Below, one piece after another: positions 1 to 10,113 of a stretch of DNA of 64,000 nucleotides. Position 1 is the first letter of the stretch; every line of letters begins with the position of its first letter. Source of the stretch: Zanthoxylum bungeanum (Eukaryota; Streptophyta; Magnoliopsida; Sapindales; Rutaceae); assembly GCA_019454045.1 (NCBI GenBank), contig SKCR01033445.1, forward strand, positions 62,001 through 126,000, given 5' to 3'. The translations under genes were made by a program, and so were the position numbers. The notes beneath the pieces are model-generated. The model saw only the letters and a program-made list of their open reading frames with translations. It did no database searches and was not told the origin of the DNA.

Positions 1-329
1 GGATAACAAGCCAATTATTATTACTATTTAAATATGCCTTTTATTATTTTGTAAGGCTATTTACTTCAAGACCTTCCGATACCCTATGCTATGTTCTATG
101 CACTGCTTATTTTCTCCTTAATTTATGCTCTTTTTCTAAACTATAATTTCGAGTTAATTTATGTTCTAATTATTTAAGAGTATTGATATTTGTATTAAGA
201 GGAGATAAAATAATAATAAAATTTAATCATAAAATATCAATATTCTATAAACTAAAAATAAATTTTAACACAAAAATCTAATATGTTATGATTTTTATCA
301 TCCTTTTACCTGTCATCTTTCGTTCATTT
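1..329. other. AT-rich sequence upstream of psbX, nothing recognised
   Basis: This stretch is strongly AT-rich with many short A and T runs. I see no open reading frame, repeat array or RNA gene. It is probably distal promoter or intergenic DNA of psbX. Confidence 0.5.
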
Positions 330-390
330 GAACCTACCAATAAGATAACCTTATCAACTATCCCAAAAGGAGAGACCGCCACGTGTCCAT
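330..390 (+). promoter_or_regulatory. Putative light-responsive promoter elements of psbX
   Basis: A CCAAT-like box is followed by GATAAC at 344-349 and its inverse TTATC at 351-355, which fit I-box cores. A G-box CACGTG lies at 380-385 inside GCCACGTGTCC. I-box plus G-box is a common arrangement in nuclear photosynthesis genes. No convincing TATA box is seen between here and the start codon at 511, which is not unusual for photosystem genes. The motifs are read directly; their function is inferred. Confidence 0.55.
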
Positions 391-510
391 CTCTGGTGAC
401 ACCAATTCCCTCCACTACCTCTATCTGATATTAAGAGAATAAGAGGCTAAGCTAACCCAAGTAACACGAGCAGTTAAGCACAGACCAGAACACAGAAAAG
501 GAAGTGATTA

Positions 511-849
511 ATGGCTTCAACTTCAGCTGTTTCAATGGCCATGCCATTAACTCGTGCAGCAACCCAAAAGAGGGTCCCAAGCTCTGAAGCATTCGTCAAG
601 CTATCAAAGGTAATGGTAGCTTCAAAAGTTAAGGCTTCTTCTTTGAAAGAGAAGGCTGTCACAGGGCTGACTGCTGCTGCCCTGACAGCTTCCATGGTGA
701 TTCCTGAGGCTGCTGAAGCTGCTGGCTCTGGCCTTTCTCCATCACTCAACAACTTCTTGCTCAGCATTGCAGCTGGCGGTGTTGTGCTTGCTGCCATCTT
801 TGGTGCTGTCATTGGCGTCTCCAATTTTGACCCCGTTAAGCGAAGCTAA
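511..849 (+). CDS. psbX: Photosystem II subunit X (PsbX), chloroplast precursor
   Basis: This 112-residue protein is the nuclear precursor of PsbX, a one-helix subunit of the photosystem II core in the thylakoid membrane, near cytochrome b559. Residues 1 to about 45 are rich in Ser, Ala and Lys and look like a stroma-targeting transit peptide. Residues 48-70 form a hydrophobic thylakoid-transfer segment ending in AEA, a typical thylakoid processing site. The mature part would be residues 71-112 (42 residues, starting AGSG), close to the usual PsbX size, with one membrane helix at about 80-103 and the conserved end [10 protein letters not shown]. The start ATGGCTTC is a typical plant start context. 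The gene has no intron and is intact. The antisense reading frame is a shadow. From family memory the match to plant PsbX is strong along the whole mature part. Confidence 0.96.
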   Translation: MASTSAVSMAMPLTRAATQKRVPSSEAFVKLSKVMVASKVKASSLKEKAVTGLTAAALTASMVIPEAAEAAGSGLSPSLNNFLLSIAAGGVVLAAIFGAVIGVSNFDPVKRS

Positions 850-1154
850 GATATATAAATTCAGACAATGTATTTTCGATTTTATGTATTTTTATATGCT
901 TTCTGCCAAGAACCTTGTGTTGTTTGTGTAATTTATGAAAGTAATTGAATCCCATAAACATGTGACTTCTGAAATTTTCAATTTCCCTTGTGGTTTAACT
1001 CACGATCACGTCATTTCATTCTTCATCTTCATAATTGTTTTCATATGTAGAAAAAAAAAAAGCAAACAAATCAAAGAATCTTAATTTAAAGAGTACAACA
1101 GAAACAAGGTTACTAAATCTAAAATAATTAATTTACTATATGGTTTAAAATCAT
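850..1154. other. psbX 3' flank between convergent genes
   Basis: AT-rich sequence that should contain the psbX 3' UTR and poly(A) site, followed by intergenic DNA up to the tail of the RPA1 remnant on the other strand. I see no clear AATAAA and no other feature. Confidence 0.5.
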
Positions 1155-1490
1155 TCATTTTTTATGAGATTTGGAAATCAAATCAAGCAAGTACCTGTAC
1201 CTGCTCTCGGAAGAATAGTTCGCCAGGTCTGACTTAATAACAGTAATCTTCAATCTCCGCTCATCTATTAATTAGACTTTACTCCGAATTATCTCACCAA
1301 ATCTAATATCATCCGACAATTCATATTTCAAGTTTTCAACATCTACAACTCTTCTGCTGGGCAGCTCAAGATCTCTTCACCAGATTCTTGGAAAGCTGTT
1401 ACCTGGTCAGCCCTGTTGGGTCTGGAATATGGGCTTGAAGAAGATAAGTATAATCACATTCATCAAACATCCTCATCAGGGCATAAACAA
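1155..1490 (-). pseudogene. Replication protein A 70-kDa subunit (RPA1-like), C-terminal fragment, broken
   Basis: Read on the - strand, pieces match the C-terminal DNA-binding domain of plant RPA1, the large subunit of the single-strand DNA-binding complex used in replication and repair. In order they are DECDYTYLLQAH, GLT, QVTAFQESGEEI, LKYE, DDIRFGEIIRS, ERRLKITVIKSDL and YSSESRY, then a stop at 1155-1157. Lesions: a one-base deletion shifts frame between GLT and QVTAF; a stop replaces the Tyr of the ELY motif; a short duplication lies around LK/LKYE; and about 15 residues between IIRS and ERRL are replaced by a few codons including a stop. No exon for the upstream DNA-binding domains was found further right before the retrotransposons begin. 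It lies tail-to-tail with psbX. It is clearly related to RPA1, but a divergent functional exon is not formally excluded. Confidence 0.75.
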
Positions 1491-2740
1491 GAAAAATGAT
1501 CCCTCGAAATGTCTCTTAAAATATAAAGTTACATATTTATCATATTTAATATCTTTTTGATGAAAAAATGGATGAAAATGACTATTACATTTATAAGTAA
1601 CCAATCAACATTTTTCAAACATTCATATATGTTTCATTCGAATTTCAAATCATAATCTGTAAGATGCTACATACAGTTCACATTCACACCTACAACTTTC
1701 ATCATGAAATATCTCCCAAATTAGGACTTCTATAAGGTCAAAATCAATCTCAAAATTGTTATGGCACAACAATTACAATCAAATAGTCATAATCACACAA
1801 TATAATATCCAACAATTTTTGGATATTTTTGGAAGATTCTCAAATCGTAATTTTGATTTTGGGATAGAATGATATTGGAGAATAAGAGTTTGAGTATAGT
1901 AATATGTGTTGGAATGTCTTGAAGTGGAAATCGTGAAATTTGAAAGGACCGATTACGCGAATTAAGTATACAATTTTATGCAGAAAATTTTTATTACTAC
2001 GGCTATAGAAATAGAAATCGAACTCTGATTTAGGTGTCGAAATTTGCATCGGAAAGCCCTCAAAAATATGAATTTCTGTAAAGGTCCAATGTTAGGGACC
2101 TGGATGTAATTTCATGAAATTGTCTATAAATACCCTTTAGTTTCTGAAATTGTGCAAGCTCAAAAGTTTGAAAATCTTCCTCACCCAACCTCATCACCAT
2201 TTTGGACGCGAGGGAGAAGAGGTGGCCATACCGGCAGGCTAGCACCATCTGGTGCGCCGGACCGTCCCCTGCCCAATGATGGCTGGTGGCCGACCAAAAC
2301 TCACCAAAGACGGCAGAAACAGAGAAGAAGATGTGCACGAGCTCCTTGTCTCACTCTGAGCTCGACGCTTCATTTCGCGGCGTAATCCACCCGTCAAATC
2401 GAAGCTTATGAGATGTATTACGGTGTTACGGTGTAAGTTTTTTCGTACGGTGTTCGGTTTCACATGAATCAAGGCAAAATCGTTCAGTGAATAGTGTGAC
2501 ACATTTGCGTAGTAGCTCCGATTCGAATTTCATCGATTCCAGGGGTTAAGAGTCTGTATATACCCTTGGAATCTCGGTAAGACATCCCGGTAAAATTCGT
2601 TATTTTTCAAGTTAATAGTGTTGTTGGTAGAATTCGTGTGAAATCAGAATGTACTGGATCTATCTGGTAGGATTTACGATTTTCTGATAAAATCATATTT
2701 CGCTCGTGTCTGTGCTTTGATGAATGTAATGATAGATATG
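1491..2740. other. Non-coding, possibly part of an old LTR, left flank of element A
   Basis: No supported gene. From about 1800 the texture changes. There is a TATA-like TCTATAAATACC at about 2122, then a GC-richer stretch (2200-2400) and a run into the insertion site of element A at 2740. The right flank of A resumes at 27345 after the shared ATATG duplication, so 1800-2740 and 27345-29305 were once contiguous. The TATA box, GC-rich leader and length resemble LTRs of chromovirus (Del/Tekay-type) gypsy elements, but I found no LTR pair or primer site to prove it. Confidence 0.35.
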
Positions 2741-3042
2741 TGATGAGTGGTAAATGTATCACTATTTCCCACTCATTTGACCTAATATTTTGTATAGTTT
2801 CTTGAGCTTTGTGAATATTTTGATGTGTTTTGTGTTATTTTATAGATAAATAAAGTTTCAGGACTCTCTGGAAGTGATTTGGGGCCAAAACAGTGAAAAA
2901 CAGACAAAATGGCAAAATGGTCATTTGGCGCGTCGCGACCGCTAACGTGCACCGGGAGCTGCTAAAATGCACCGGGACACATGTCAAAATCTGAGAATTT
3001 TGATCTTGCTAACGTGCGCCGATCATGCTAACGTGCGTCTGC

Positions 3043-3216
3043 CACGTGTCATCATCACATACTGCCGACAATCGCCATCGCCACGTGTTAGCCACGTGGC
3101 GTCCACAACGACACATGCCGAGTCAGCGTGCCACGTGTCAGCCACGTCATCATCAGCCAATCATATCGTGACACGTGTCACAATCATATGGTGCCGACAA
3201 TCAACATCGCCACGTG
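3043..3216 (+). promoter_or_regulatory. Cluster of six CACGTG (G-box/ABRE) motifs in the LTR
   Basis: CACGTG occurs at 3043, 3082, 3093, 3132, 3172 and 3211, mostly as GCCACGTGTC, with further CCACGTC half-matches between them. The cluster sits about 160-340 bp upstream of the TATA box at 3379. G-box/ABRE sequences are bound by plant bZIP and bHLH factors in light, abscisic-acid and stress responses. That this LTR responds to such signals is inferred from motif density only. Confidence 0.6.
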
Positions 3217-3320
3217 TCGCCACATCATCGCCACGTCAGCACAATTATTGAGTTAATTATCCAAAATGTCATGTCAGCAGATAAGGGAATCAAAGCAACC
3301 AATCAGAGCGTGCCACATAG

Positions 3321-3385
3321 GCGTGTCGCGACGCAAGAAGAAACTTGCGCGTCGCGACGCGCGATGCATGTTTTTGCCTATAAAT
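3321..3385 (+). promoter_or_regulatory. TCGCGA palindromes and TATA box of the Athila LTR
   Basis: GTGTCGCGACGC at about 3323 is followed by the perfect 16-base palindrome GCGCGTCGCGACGCGC at 3347-3362, then TATAAAT at 3379-3385. The same two-palindrome-then-TATA layout recurs in the LTR of H (58758-58818) and, mutated, in the 3' LTR of A. CGCG boxes are bound by CAMTA factors in plants; a promoter role here is inference. Confidence 0.55.
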
Positions 3386-4720
3386 TAAGCTCGAAATTTC
3401 AGTTTCAGATGTACCTTCCTCTCTGTAATTCTCTGATAATTCTAAGGAGTTTGTATCTAGTTTGTTTTAATTTCAGTTTTGTAATTAATTTTATTTACTT
3501 TTTATAATAGTAATTTACTTTCTTTACTTTTTCAGTTTTTACTATTCAGCAATGAGGAGGTAACTTCCCCATGTTATGGTGAAAGGTAAAACTTTTATTA
3601 TTGCTATTTAGATTAATCTCCCTTAATTATAATATAATAACTACTTAAAACCTGACTTAATGAGGATACCGCTATATTGGCCGATTGGTAATTGATATTA
3701 AATTGGTTTTAACCTGACTAAGCATGGATACCGCCTGGTTGATCGGTTGGTAATTAATTATTAATTTGACTTAATCAGGTTACCGCTTATATGGCTGGTT
3801 GGTAATATCACACAAGTTAATATATTATATTAAGGGAGATATCTAAAATAGTAGTAATAAAAGTGGATCCTTTAACCACTAGCATTTTCTTTAATTGTAC
3901 TTTTTCCTTTTTAATTTTCAGCATTTACTTTTCAACATTTTAATTTATGTCTTTTATTTTTAAGTTTTTACTAGTTGTAAATATGAGTCGTAGCTAAGCC
4001 CGTTATCTGGGGTTGTGATGAATTCCAATGTCACCGGTTAATAATGGGTTATTTTATAGTTTGGGTAATATAAAGGTTTACTTATTAAGTCTTAAGCTTA
4101 ATGCTTCTGGTTAACTGGTCATTAATAAGATTGATCTGGTAAACTTAAAATAAACTTGACAAATGAATTTTAGGTTTTAGCCTAAGACTTAATAGCCCAC
4201 GATCTTCCTTGGGGATAGATAACTCTTTAATAGATTTCCTTACAGGATAGACATATACCTGTCGGGCGGGGGTAACCACAAATGGAACTAAATCTTAATG
4301 AATCCAGGTAATTTGATTGACATAGACATATGATTTAATTGGGTTACACTGGGTATTTGCATCTTACCATCGACAGAGGCTTTTACAGAATTTCGTGTTT
4401 TAGGTTAGTAAACAAATATATTACACAGACATGAAATAACCTCTTCATCTTTAAAAAGATATTGGAAGAAATCACAACCATGGATAGTTTTATAAACTTG
4501 AATTTTCCTCAATCTACTTTCGCGTCTTTTTATTTACTTGTTTTAATTTTAAAGTCACCATTTCAATCAAACAATCAATCCAATAGATACTAGTAATCAT
4601 TTGGCCTCATAAAATTAATAGCTTAGGTATTAAGTCCTCGTGGGATCGATACTTTTTATACTACTTGAACGATACGTGCGCTTGCATTATACGCGTGTGA
4701 TTACGCACCGGTCAAGTTTT

Positions 4721-4738
4721 TTGCGTCGTTACCGGGGA
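4721..4738 (+). other. Primer-binding site (tRNA-Asp type) of element A
   Basis: The 18 bases match TGGCGCCGTTGCCGGGGA at 15 of 18 positions. This consensus is complementary to the 3' end of plant tRNA-Asp and is typical of Athila elements. The perfect form is present in elements C and H. Confidence 0.85.
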
Positions 4739-4845
4739 CTTAGTTATCTTTCACTGTTAGTTTTGGGTTTAGATACGTTACTTGTATCTCATTTCTTTTT
4801 ACTTGTTATTTCTGTTTTCTTGTGTTTCAGGTTCTCAGACACTAC

Positions 4846-7292
4846 ATGAGACGAACCAGAAGCTTTGAACTCCGACCGCTTGACCCATAAATTGAAAGAA
4901 CCATCAGACAGTTGAGAAGGGAAAAGCGAGAAGGCCAAGAAGCTTTAATCAACATGGAACCTAAACCTTTGGAAGTTGCACCACCAATACCCATTCGAGA
5001 CGGAACCATTACGGTGGTTGACGGCTTCATTTCCTGTATTGTACTTCCTCCCTTACCAGCAAATGCGTGTGACATCAAAACATGCATTCAGATGATTCAG
5101 CAGTCAGTTCAATTTGGGGGGAATGTAACTGAGGACCCTAATGCCCACATCAGCAACTTCCTGGAAGTTTGCAGCACTTTCAATTACAACCGAGGAGCTG
5201 AAGAAGCAATGAGACTGCAAATTTTTCCATATTCCTTGAAAGACAGAGCTAAAGCATGGCCACATTCACTACCAACAGGTTCCATCATAACTTGGAACAC
5301 TCTAGCCACCAAATTCCTTGCAAAGTATTTTCCACCAGCCAGAACAGCAAAACTGAGGAATGACATCACATCCTTTGTACAAAAAGACTCGGAAACTCTC
5401 TAAGAAGCTTGGGAAAGGTACAAAGATTTAATCCGGAAATGTCATCACCATGAGATTCCAAAATGGCTTCAAGTCCAAACTTTCTATAATGGACTTTCTG
5501 GACTAATGAGAACCACAATTGATGCTGCTGCTGGAGGAGCTTTGATGGCAAAATGAGAAGATCAAGCCTGGGACTTAATCGAAGAAATGGCCAACAACAA
5601 TTCCTTATGGCCAACAGAAAGGAGCATGATTCAAAGAATTGCTGGAATTTATGAAGTTGGAGCCAACACAACAGTTAATGCCAAGCTAGATCAGATATGC
5701 AAATTCATGGAGACTCTCGGTATGCAAGGCAATATTGGAGCCACAAGTTCACCATATGGAGGAGCACCAGAACCAAACCAACAAGAAGAGACGGTGAATT
5801 ATGTCAACAATTTCAACAAACATGGGAACAATCCATATTCCAACACCTACAACCCAGGGTGGAGGAATCATCCCAATTTCTCATGGAGCAATAATTCAGG
5901 GCAAAAGAACTATCCACCATCTGGATTCCAACAGCAACAGAACAAAGGCTAGGAGCAGGCAAATGAACCAGGAATAGCGGAAGTGCTGACTCAGTTAAAA
6001 AAATATGATGCTATATTTCAGAGTCAATCTGCCTCTATTAAAGCACTGGAAAATCAAATTGGACAACTGGCCAATGCTCAAAGTTACAGACCGCCAGGAA
6101 ATCTTCCCAGCAACACAGAACCAAATCCAAGGAACCGAGGGAAGGAGCAATGTCAAGCCATGACTTTGAAAAGTGGTACTGAGATCAACAAAGATGTTGG
6201 AATCAAAGCATCCATTGAAGAAGTTTCAAAAGATGCAGTTCCACAGATGGAGGAAAAAAAAGCAAAGGAAAAAGATCAAATCACTCCACCTCCACATTTT
6301 CCTCAACGTCTTCAGAAAACAAATTGGATAAGTAGTTTGCTCGATTCTTGGAGGTGTTCAAAAAGCTGCATATCAACATTCAATTCACAGAAGCCTTGGA
6401 AGAAATGCCCAGCTATGTCAAATTCATGAAAGACATTCTTTCATGAAAACGGAGATTGGGAGATTACGAGACAGTAGCATTAACGGAAGAATGCAGGGCC
6501 ATCATTCAGAGGAAACTTTTCCCAAAGTTGAAAGATCCTGGCAGTTTCACTATCCTATGCACCATTGGAGAACATTACATCGGTAAGGCTTTATATGATT
6601 TAGGTGCAAGTGTTAATTTGATGTCTTTTTCTATTTACAGGAAACTGCAAATTGGAGAATCAATGCCTACCTCAGTCTCTCTGCAACTTACTGATCGAAC
6701 GCTTGCATTTCCGAGAGGAGTGGTTGAAGATGTGCTGGTCAAAGTCGACAAACTTATTATCCCAGCAGATTTCATTATCCTTGACATGGAAGAAGATAAA
6801 GATGCACCTATCATCCTTGGAAGATCATTCTTGGCTACAGGTCGAACTGTTATTGATGTACAAAAAGGATAACTAACCATGAAAGTTCAGGACCAAGAAG
6901 TTACCTTTAATGTTTTCAAAGCCATGAAATTCCCAAGTGATGAAAAGGAAGAGGAATGTTTCAGAGTTGATGTTGTTGATAGTATCATCCAGGAAACTGA
7001 GCCACCTCCCACAGACAAACTTGAAGCTTGCATCACCAACATGACTGACAATGAGCTAGATGCTGAAATCCTGGAATGTATCAACTATCTTGACAAACCA
7101 TTTTTTTTCAAATCGACACCACCAGTTGAAAGTCTAGAACTACCAAAGAAGGAGAAAATCAAACCCTCAATTGAAGAACCACCACAGTTGGAGCTGAAGC
7201 TATCGTCGAGCCATCTCAGGTATGCATTCCTTGCAAACTCTTCTGAATTACCTGTGATTATTTCTTCTTCGCTAACATTGGAGCAGGAATAA
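4846..7292 (+). pseudogene. Athila gag-protease region of element A, broken
   Basis: Encodes the structural Gag protein and the aspartic protease that would process it. An upstream ATG at 4846 runs 14 codons to a TAA at 4888-4890, and the likely working start is ATG 4954 (MEPKP). The gag core is at 5100-5500 (FLEVC..., LKDRAKAW, KYFPPARTAKLRND). In-frame stops lie at 5401 (Tyr codon position), 5554 and 5950. Near 6320 the frame shifts after RLQK. The protease follows in another frame with YDLGASVNLM (about 6594), matching the DLGAS active-site form of Athila, then IILGRSFLATG. A stop at 6870 and one at 7290 interrupt the linker to RT. Similarity to C and H runs the whole length. Confidence 0.88.
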
Positions 7293-7304
7293 AAGTTACT
7301 GAGA

Positions 7305-7888
7305 GTGTTACAAGAACACAAGAAAGCAATTGGCTGGACTATAGCAGACATTCGAGGCATTAGTCCATCATTTTGCATGCACAAGATTCTGATGAACGAT
7401 GAGTACAAACCCACAGTGGAGCATCAACAGAGACTAAATCCAATCATGAAAGAGGTCGTGAAGAAAGAAATCATCAAATGGTTGGATGCTGACATCATTT
7501 ACCCCATATCATATAGTATTTGGGTGAGTCCTATGCAGTGTGTACCGAAGAAATGAGGAATTAATGTAGTCAGAAATGAAAAGAACGAGCTAGTTCCAAC
7601 AAGAACGGTGACTGGATGGAGAGTATGTATGGACTACCGGAGGCTGAACAAAGCAACAAGGAAATACCATTTTCCGCTGCCATTCATTGATCAGATGCTG
7701 GACAGACTGGCGTGACATGAGTTCTATTGTTTTCTAGACGGATACTCGGGGTACAATCAGATTGCCATCGCCCTAGAAGATCAGGAGAATACAACTTTTA
7801 CATGTCTGTATGGTACTTTTGCATTCCGCAGGATGCCATTTGGACTATGTAATGCTCCTGCCACATTCCAAAATTACATGATGGCCAT
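7305..7888 (+). pseudogene. Reverse transcriptase of element A, N-terminal half, split by element B
   Basis: RT fingers and palm part: AIGWTIADIRGISPSFC, then VVKKEIIKWLDA, WRVCMDYRRLN (about 7620), FLDGYSGYNQI (about 7733) and FAFRRMPFGLCNAPATFQ (about 7820). Stops occur at 7554-7556 and near 7713. At 7889 element B interrupts the gene; the frame resumes at 21176 with FMDDFFMFG, so the catalytic FMDD lies on the far side. The duplicated GCCAT makes the original join clear. Confidence 0.9.
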
Positions 7889-10092
7889 TGTAGGCACTGA
7901 ATTTTTGCATGTAAGTCCTGATGATGAGTCTCAAATGGAGACACTACCTCTTTTATTGTGAAAGTCGCGGGAAACGAACGTCGGAAGGGAAAAGTCAAGA
8001 ATTGACGCATTGTTGGATTTGATTCGCTGGATTAGCTTCAGGTTTGCTTGTTGGACCTCCGTTTTAAAACACACTCTTAGCCCAAAACCCCACAAACCAC
8101 ACGCCAAGCCCACACATTACCAAAGCCACACGCCCAAGCCCATTAAATCACATCCAAAAATATCTAACACATTAAACACATGATTAAAATCAAATTAAAT
8201 CACCTTCCTAATTAAAATAAATCACATGCCTAAATTAAATAAATCTAAATAATTCACCTTCCTAATTAAATCAAATCATATCCATAACTAAAAGAGAAGA
8301 AATCAAATTAAATCAAATCACTTCCCTAATTAAAAGATTTTTCCCTATCAAATACTAATTAAAAATATCTCTCATTAATTACCCAAATCCTTTCCCTATT
8401 CACACAAGGTAAACCCATCCCTTTGCCTATAAAAAGAACCATTAACCCCACATTTCTAACCCTGGCTCATTCTTACGAAATCAACCCTAATATTCTAAGC
8501 TCATTCACACGAAAACATGAGAGAAAATAACCTAGCTGCTCTCACGCCCTTGCCCTCACACCACACTACCGAGCCCACAAATTCTCTCCATTCACTAGCC
8601 CTCACGCACACACTCACCTCACCTCACTCACCGACACCAACAAAATCACACAGCCCTTCAACCAGCCAAAGCCACACACGTAACATATAAACCCTTCTCA
8701 CAGCCACGTTAGCCCATAATCAACCCGTCTTCACACAGCCCATGCAATAAACTGTGAACTGCCTCTACCCATGCATGCGTGGAACACAACGGCCAAGCAG
8801 TCCCTCACAAACCTAGTAATTCAGCCATGTTAACTACCCATCACCTACGCTGCAACACACTCACGTTAACTGCTCCCTCACTTAACCTGGAAACAAGCCA
8901 CTGACGCCCTACACGTGATGCACAAAACCTCTGAAACCAACAGCCCTTCATCACGCCTAAATACTGCCAGTGGACAGCCCTCAAACACACCATAAATAGT
9001 CCCCGAAATACCCCAAAACTGCCGCATAAATTGCCCAGTTTTTAGCCTTAAAACCGCACAAAACAGCAACCCAATACCCCTCAAAAAACCCCCAAAACAG
9101 TCCTCTAATTACCAAAAAAATAGTGACCAGAAAATACAACACAAACATCAGCGAAACTGAGTGAAAACACAGCCCATACAGCGAAACAGCGAGGAAAAAC
9201 GTTGGATTGGTGAACCAGAAAAGTTGCGGAACATCAACCCTTCTGACGGCCGTGTAACGCGCTTCCGAGAGACGACAAAAGAGGTTAGACCTGAGGGCAC
9301 CCTTTTTACTAATTATCTTTCGTTTCTTTACTTATTTTAATATATTATCGCATGAGAGTCGTTTGTTTTGGCATGATGTGAATTCCGGATGAACGGAATA
9401 AGTGTTCTCTTTTGTGATATATCGGATGGAAACCCGGACGTAAATTCCGTAGCCGAATCCGAATGGACGGTAGTGCGGTTTGCACTCGGGATACAACGCC
9501 TTGTACTATTTGACAGACACACGTATTTTGTTTCATCCAACCATGTATTTGAGCATGATTAGGTTGCTAGTACGTTATTTATTTTTGTAAGCATGATTTA
9601 GTCTAGTATGTTATTTAGTTATTTATTTTTAAGTATGATTAGTTATTTATTTTGCATTTGGAATTTGCATTATGTTTATGTTGTTATTTGTTTTCCGCAT
9701 TATATAATTGAAGCATGTTCATGGGATTGCCGTGTGTTATTGTGTGTTTGCCGTGGTGATAACTTACTTTTCAAGCATGCAAATTTAGACATAGGACTTA
9801 TCTTTATGAACATGAACTAGATATAGGTTATTCTTGAGCATGTTGCGTAGATTCGGTTAAGATATTGCACAAATCACATCATTACAAGTGGCATTAAGTA
9901 AGGGACCATTCCGAACCCAATGGTTTGAGGTCTTCCCTTGCGAGGGGTGAGTGCGGCCTTAAATCACATTTTCTCGGTTCACATCGGGTGGCGGCTCCAT
10001 GTTATTTCTCCGGTTTAGTTCCCCGTGAGCTATTCCGTACTCCTAAACAGGCCGCGAGCCTAGAATAGCGTCATCGATTTCTGTGTCCTACA
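7889..10092 (+). repeat. 5' LTR of element B
   Basis: 2204 bp. A TATA box TATAAAA at 8428-8434 probably starts the genomic transcript about 30 bp downstream. The middle is unusually C-rich on this strand (8540-9070). The 3' part holds GATGTGAATTCCGGATGAAC and similar blocks shared with 18972-21175 and, inverted, with the solo LTR at 53764-56117. Confidence 0.92.
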
Positions 10093-10095
10093 GTC

Positions 10096-10113
10096 TGGCG
10101 ACTCCACTGGGGA
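10096..10113 (+). other. Primer-binding site of element B
   Basis: TGGCGACTCCACTGGGGA starts three bases after the LTR end. Sites of this form are known from Tat/Ogre-lineage elements, usually assigned to tRNA-Arg; I could not verify the tRNA here. Confidence 0.7.

Larger units (their letters stand above)
2741..4714 (+). repeat. 5' LTR of element A
   Basis: 1974 bp, TG...CA ends, paired with 25374-27344. It carries a CACGTG cluster, CG-rich palindromes, a TATA box at 3379-3385 and, downstream, short repeats of the type ACCTGACT...GGTTGGTAAT (3650-3830). The primer-binding site follows six bases after the end. Confidence 0.93.

Noticed and set aside
474..824. 116-codon frame antisense to psbX
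   Set aside because: It fully overlaps the well-supported psbX gene and matches no family; it is a shadow frame of a GC-richer coding region.
2152..2502. Overlapping ORFs on both strands at 2060-2502
   Set aside because: Short, GC-rich, no known motif, and mutually overlapping. They lie in what looks like an LTR leader.
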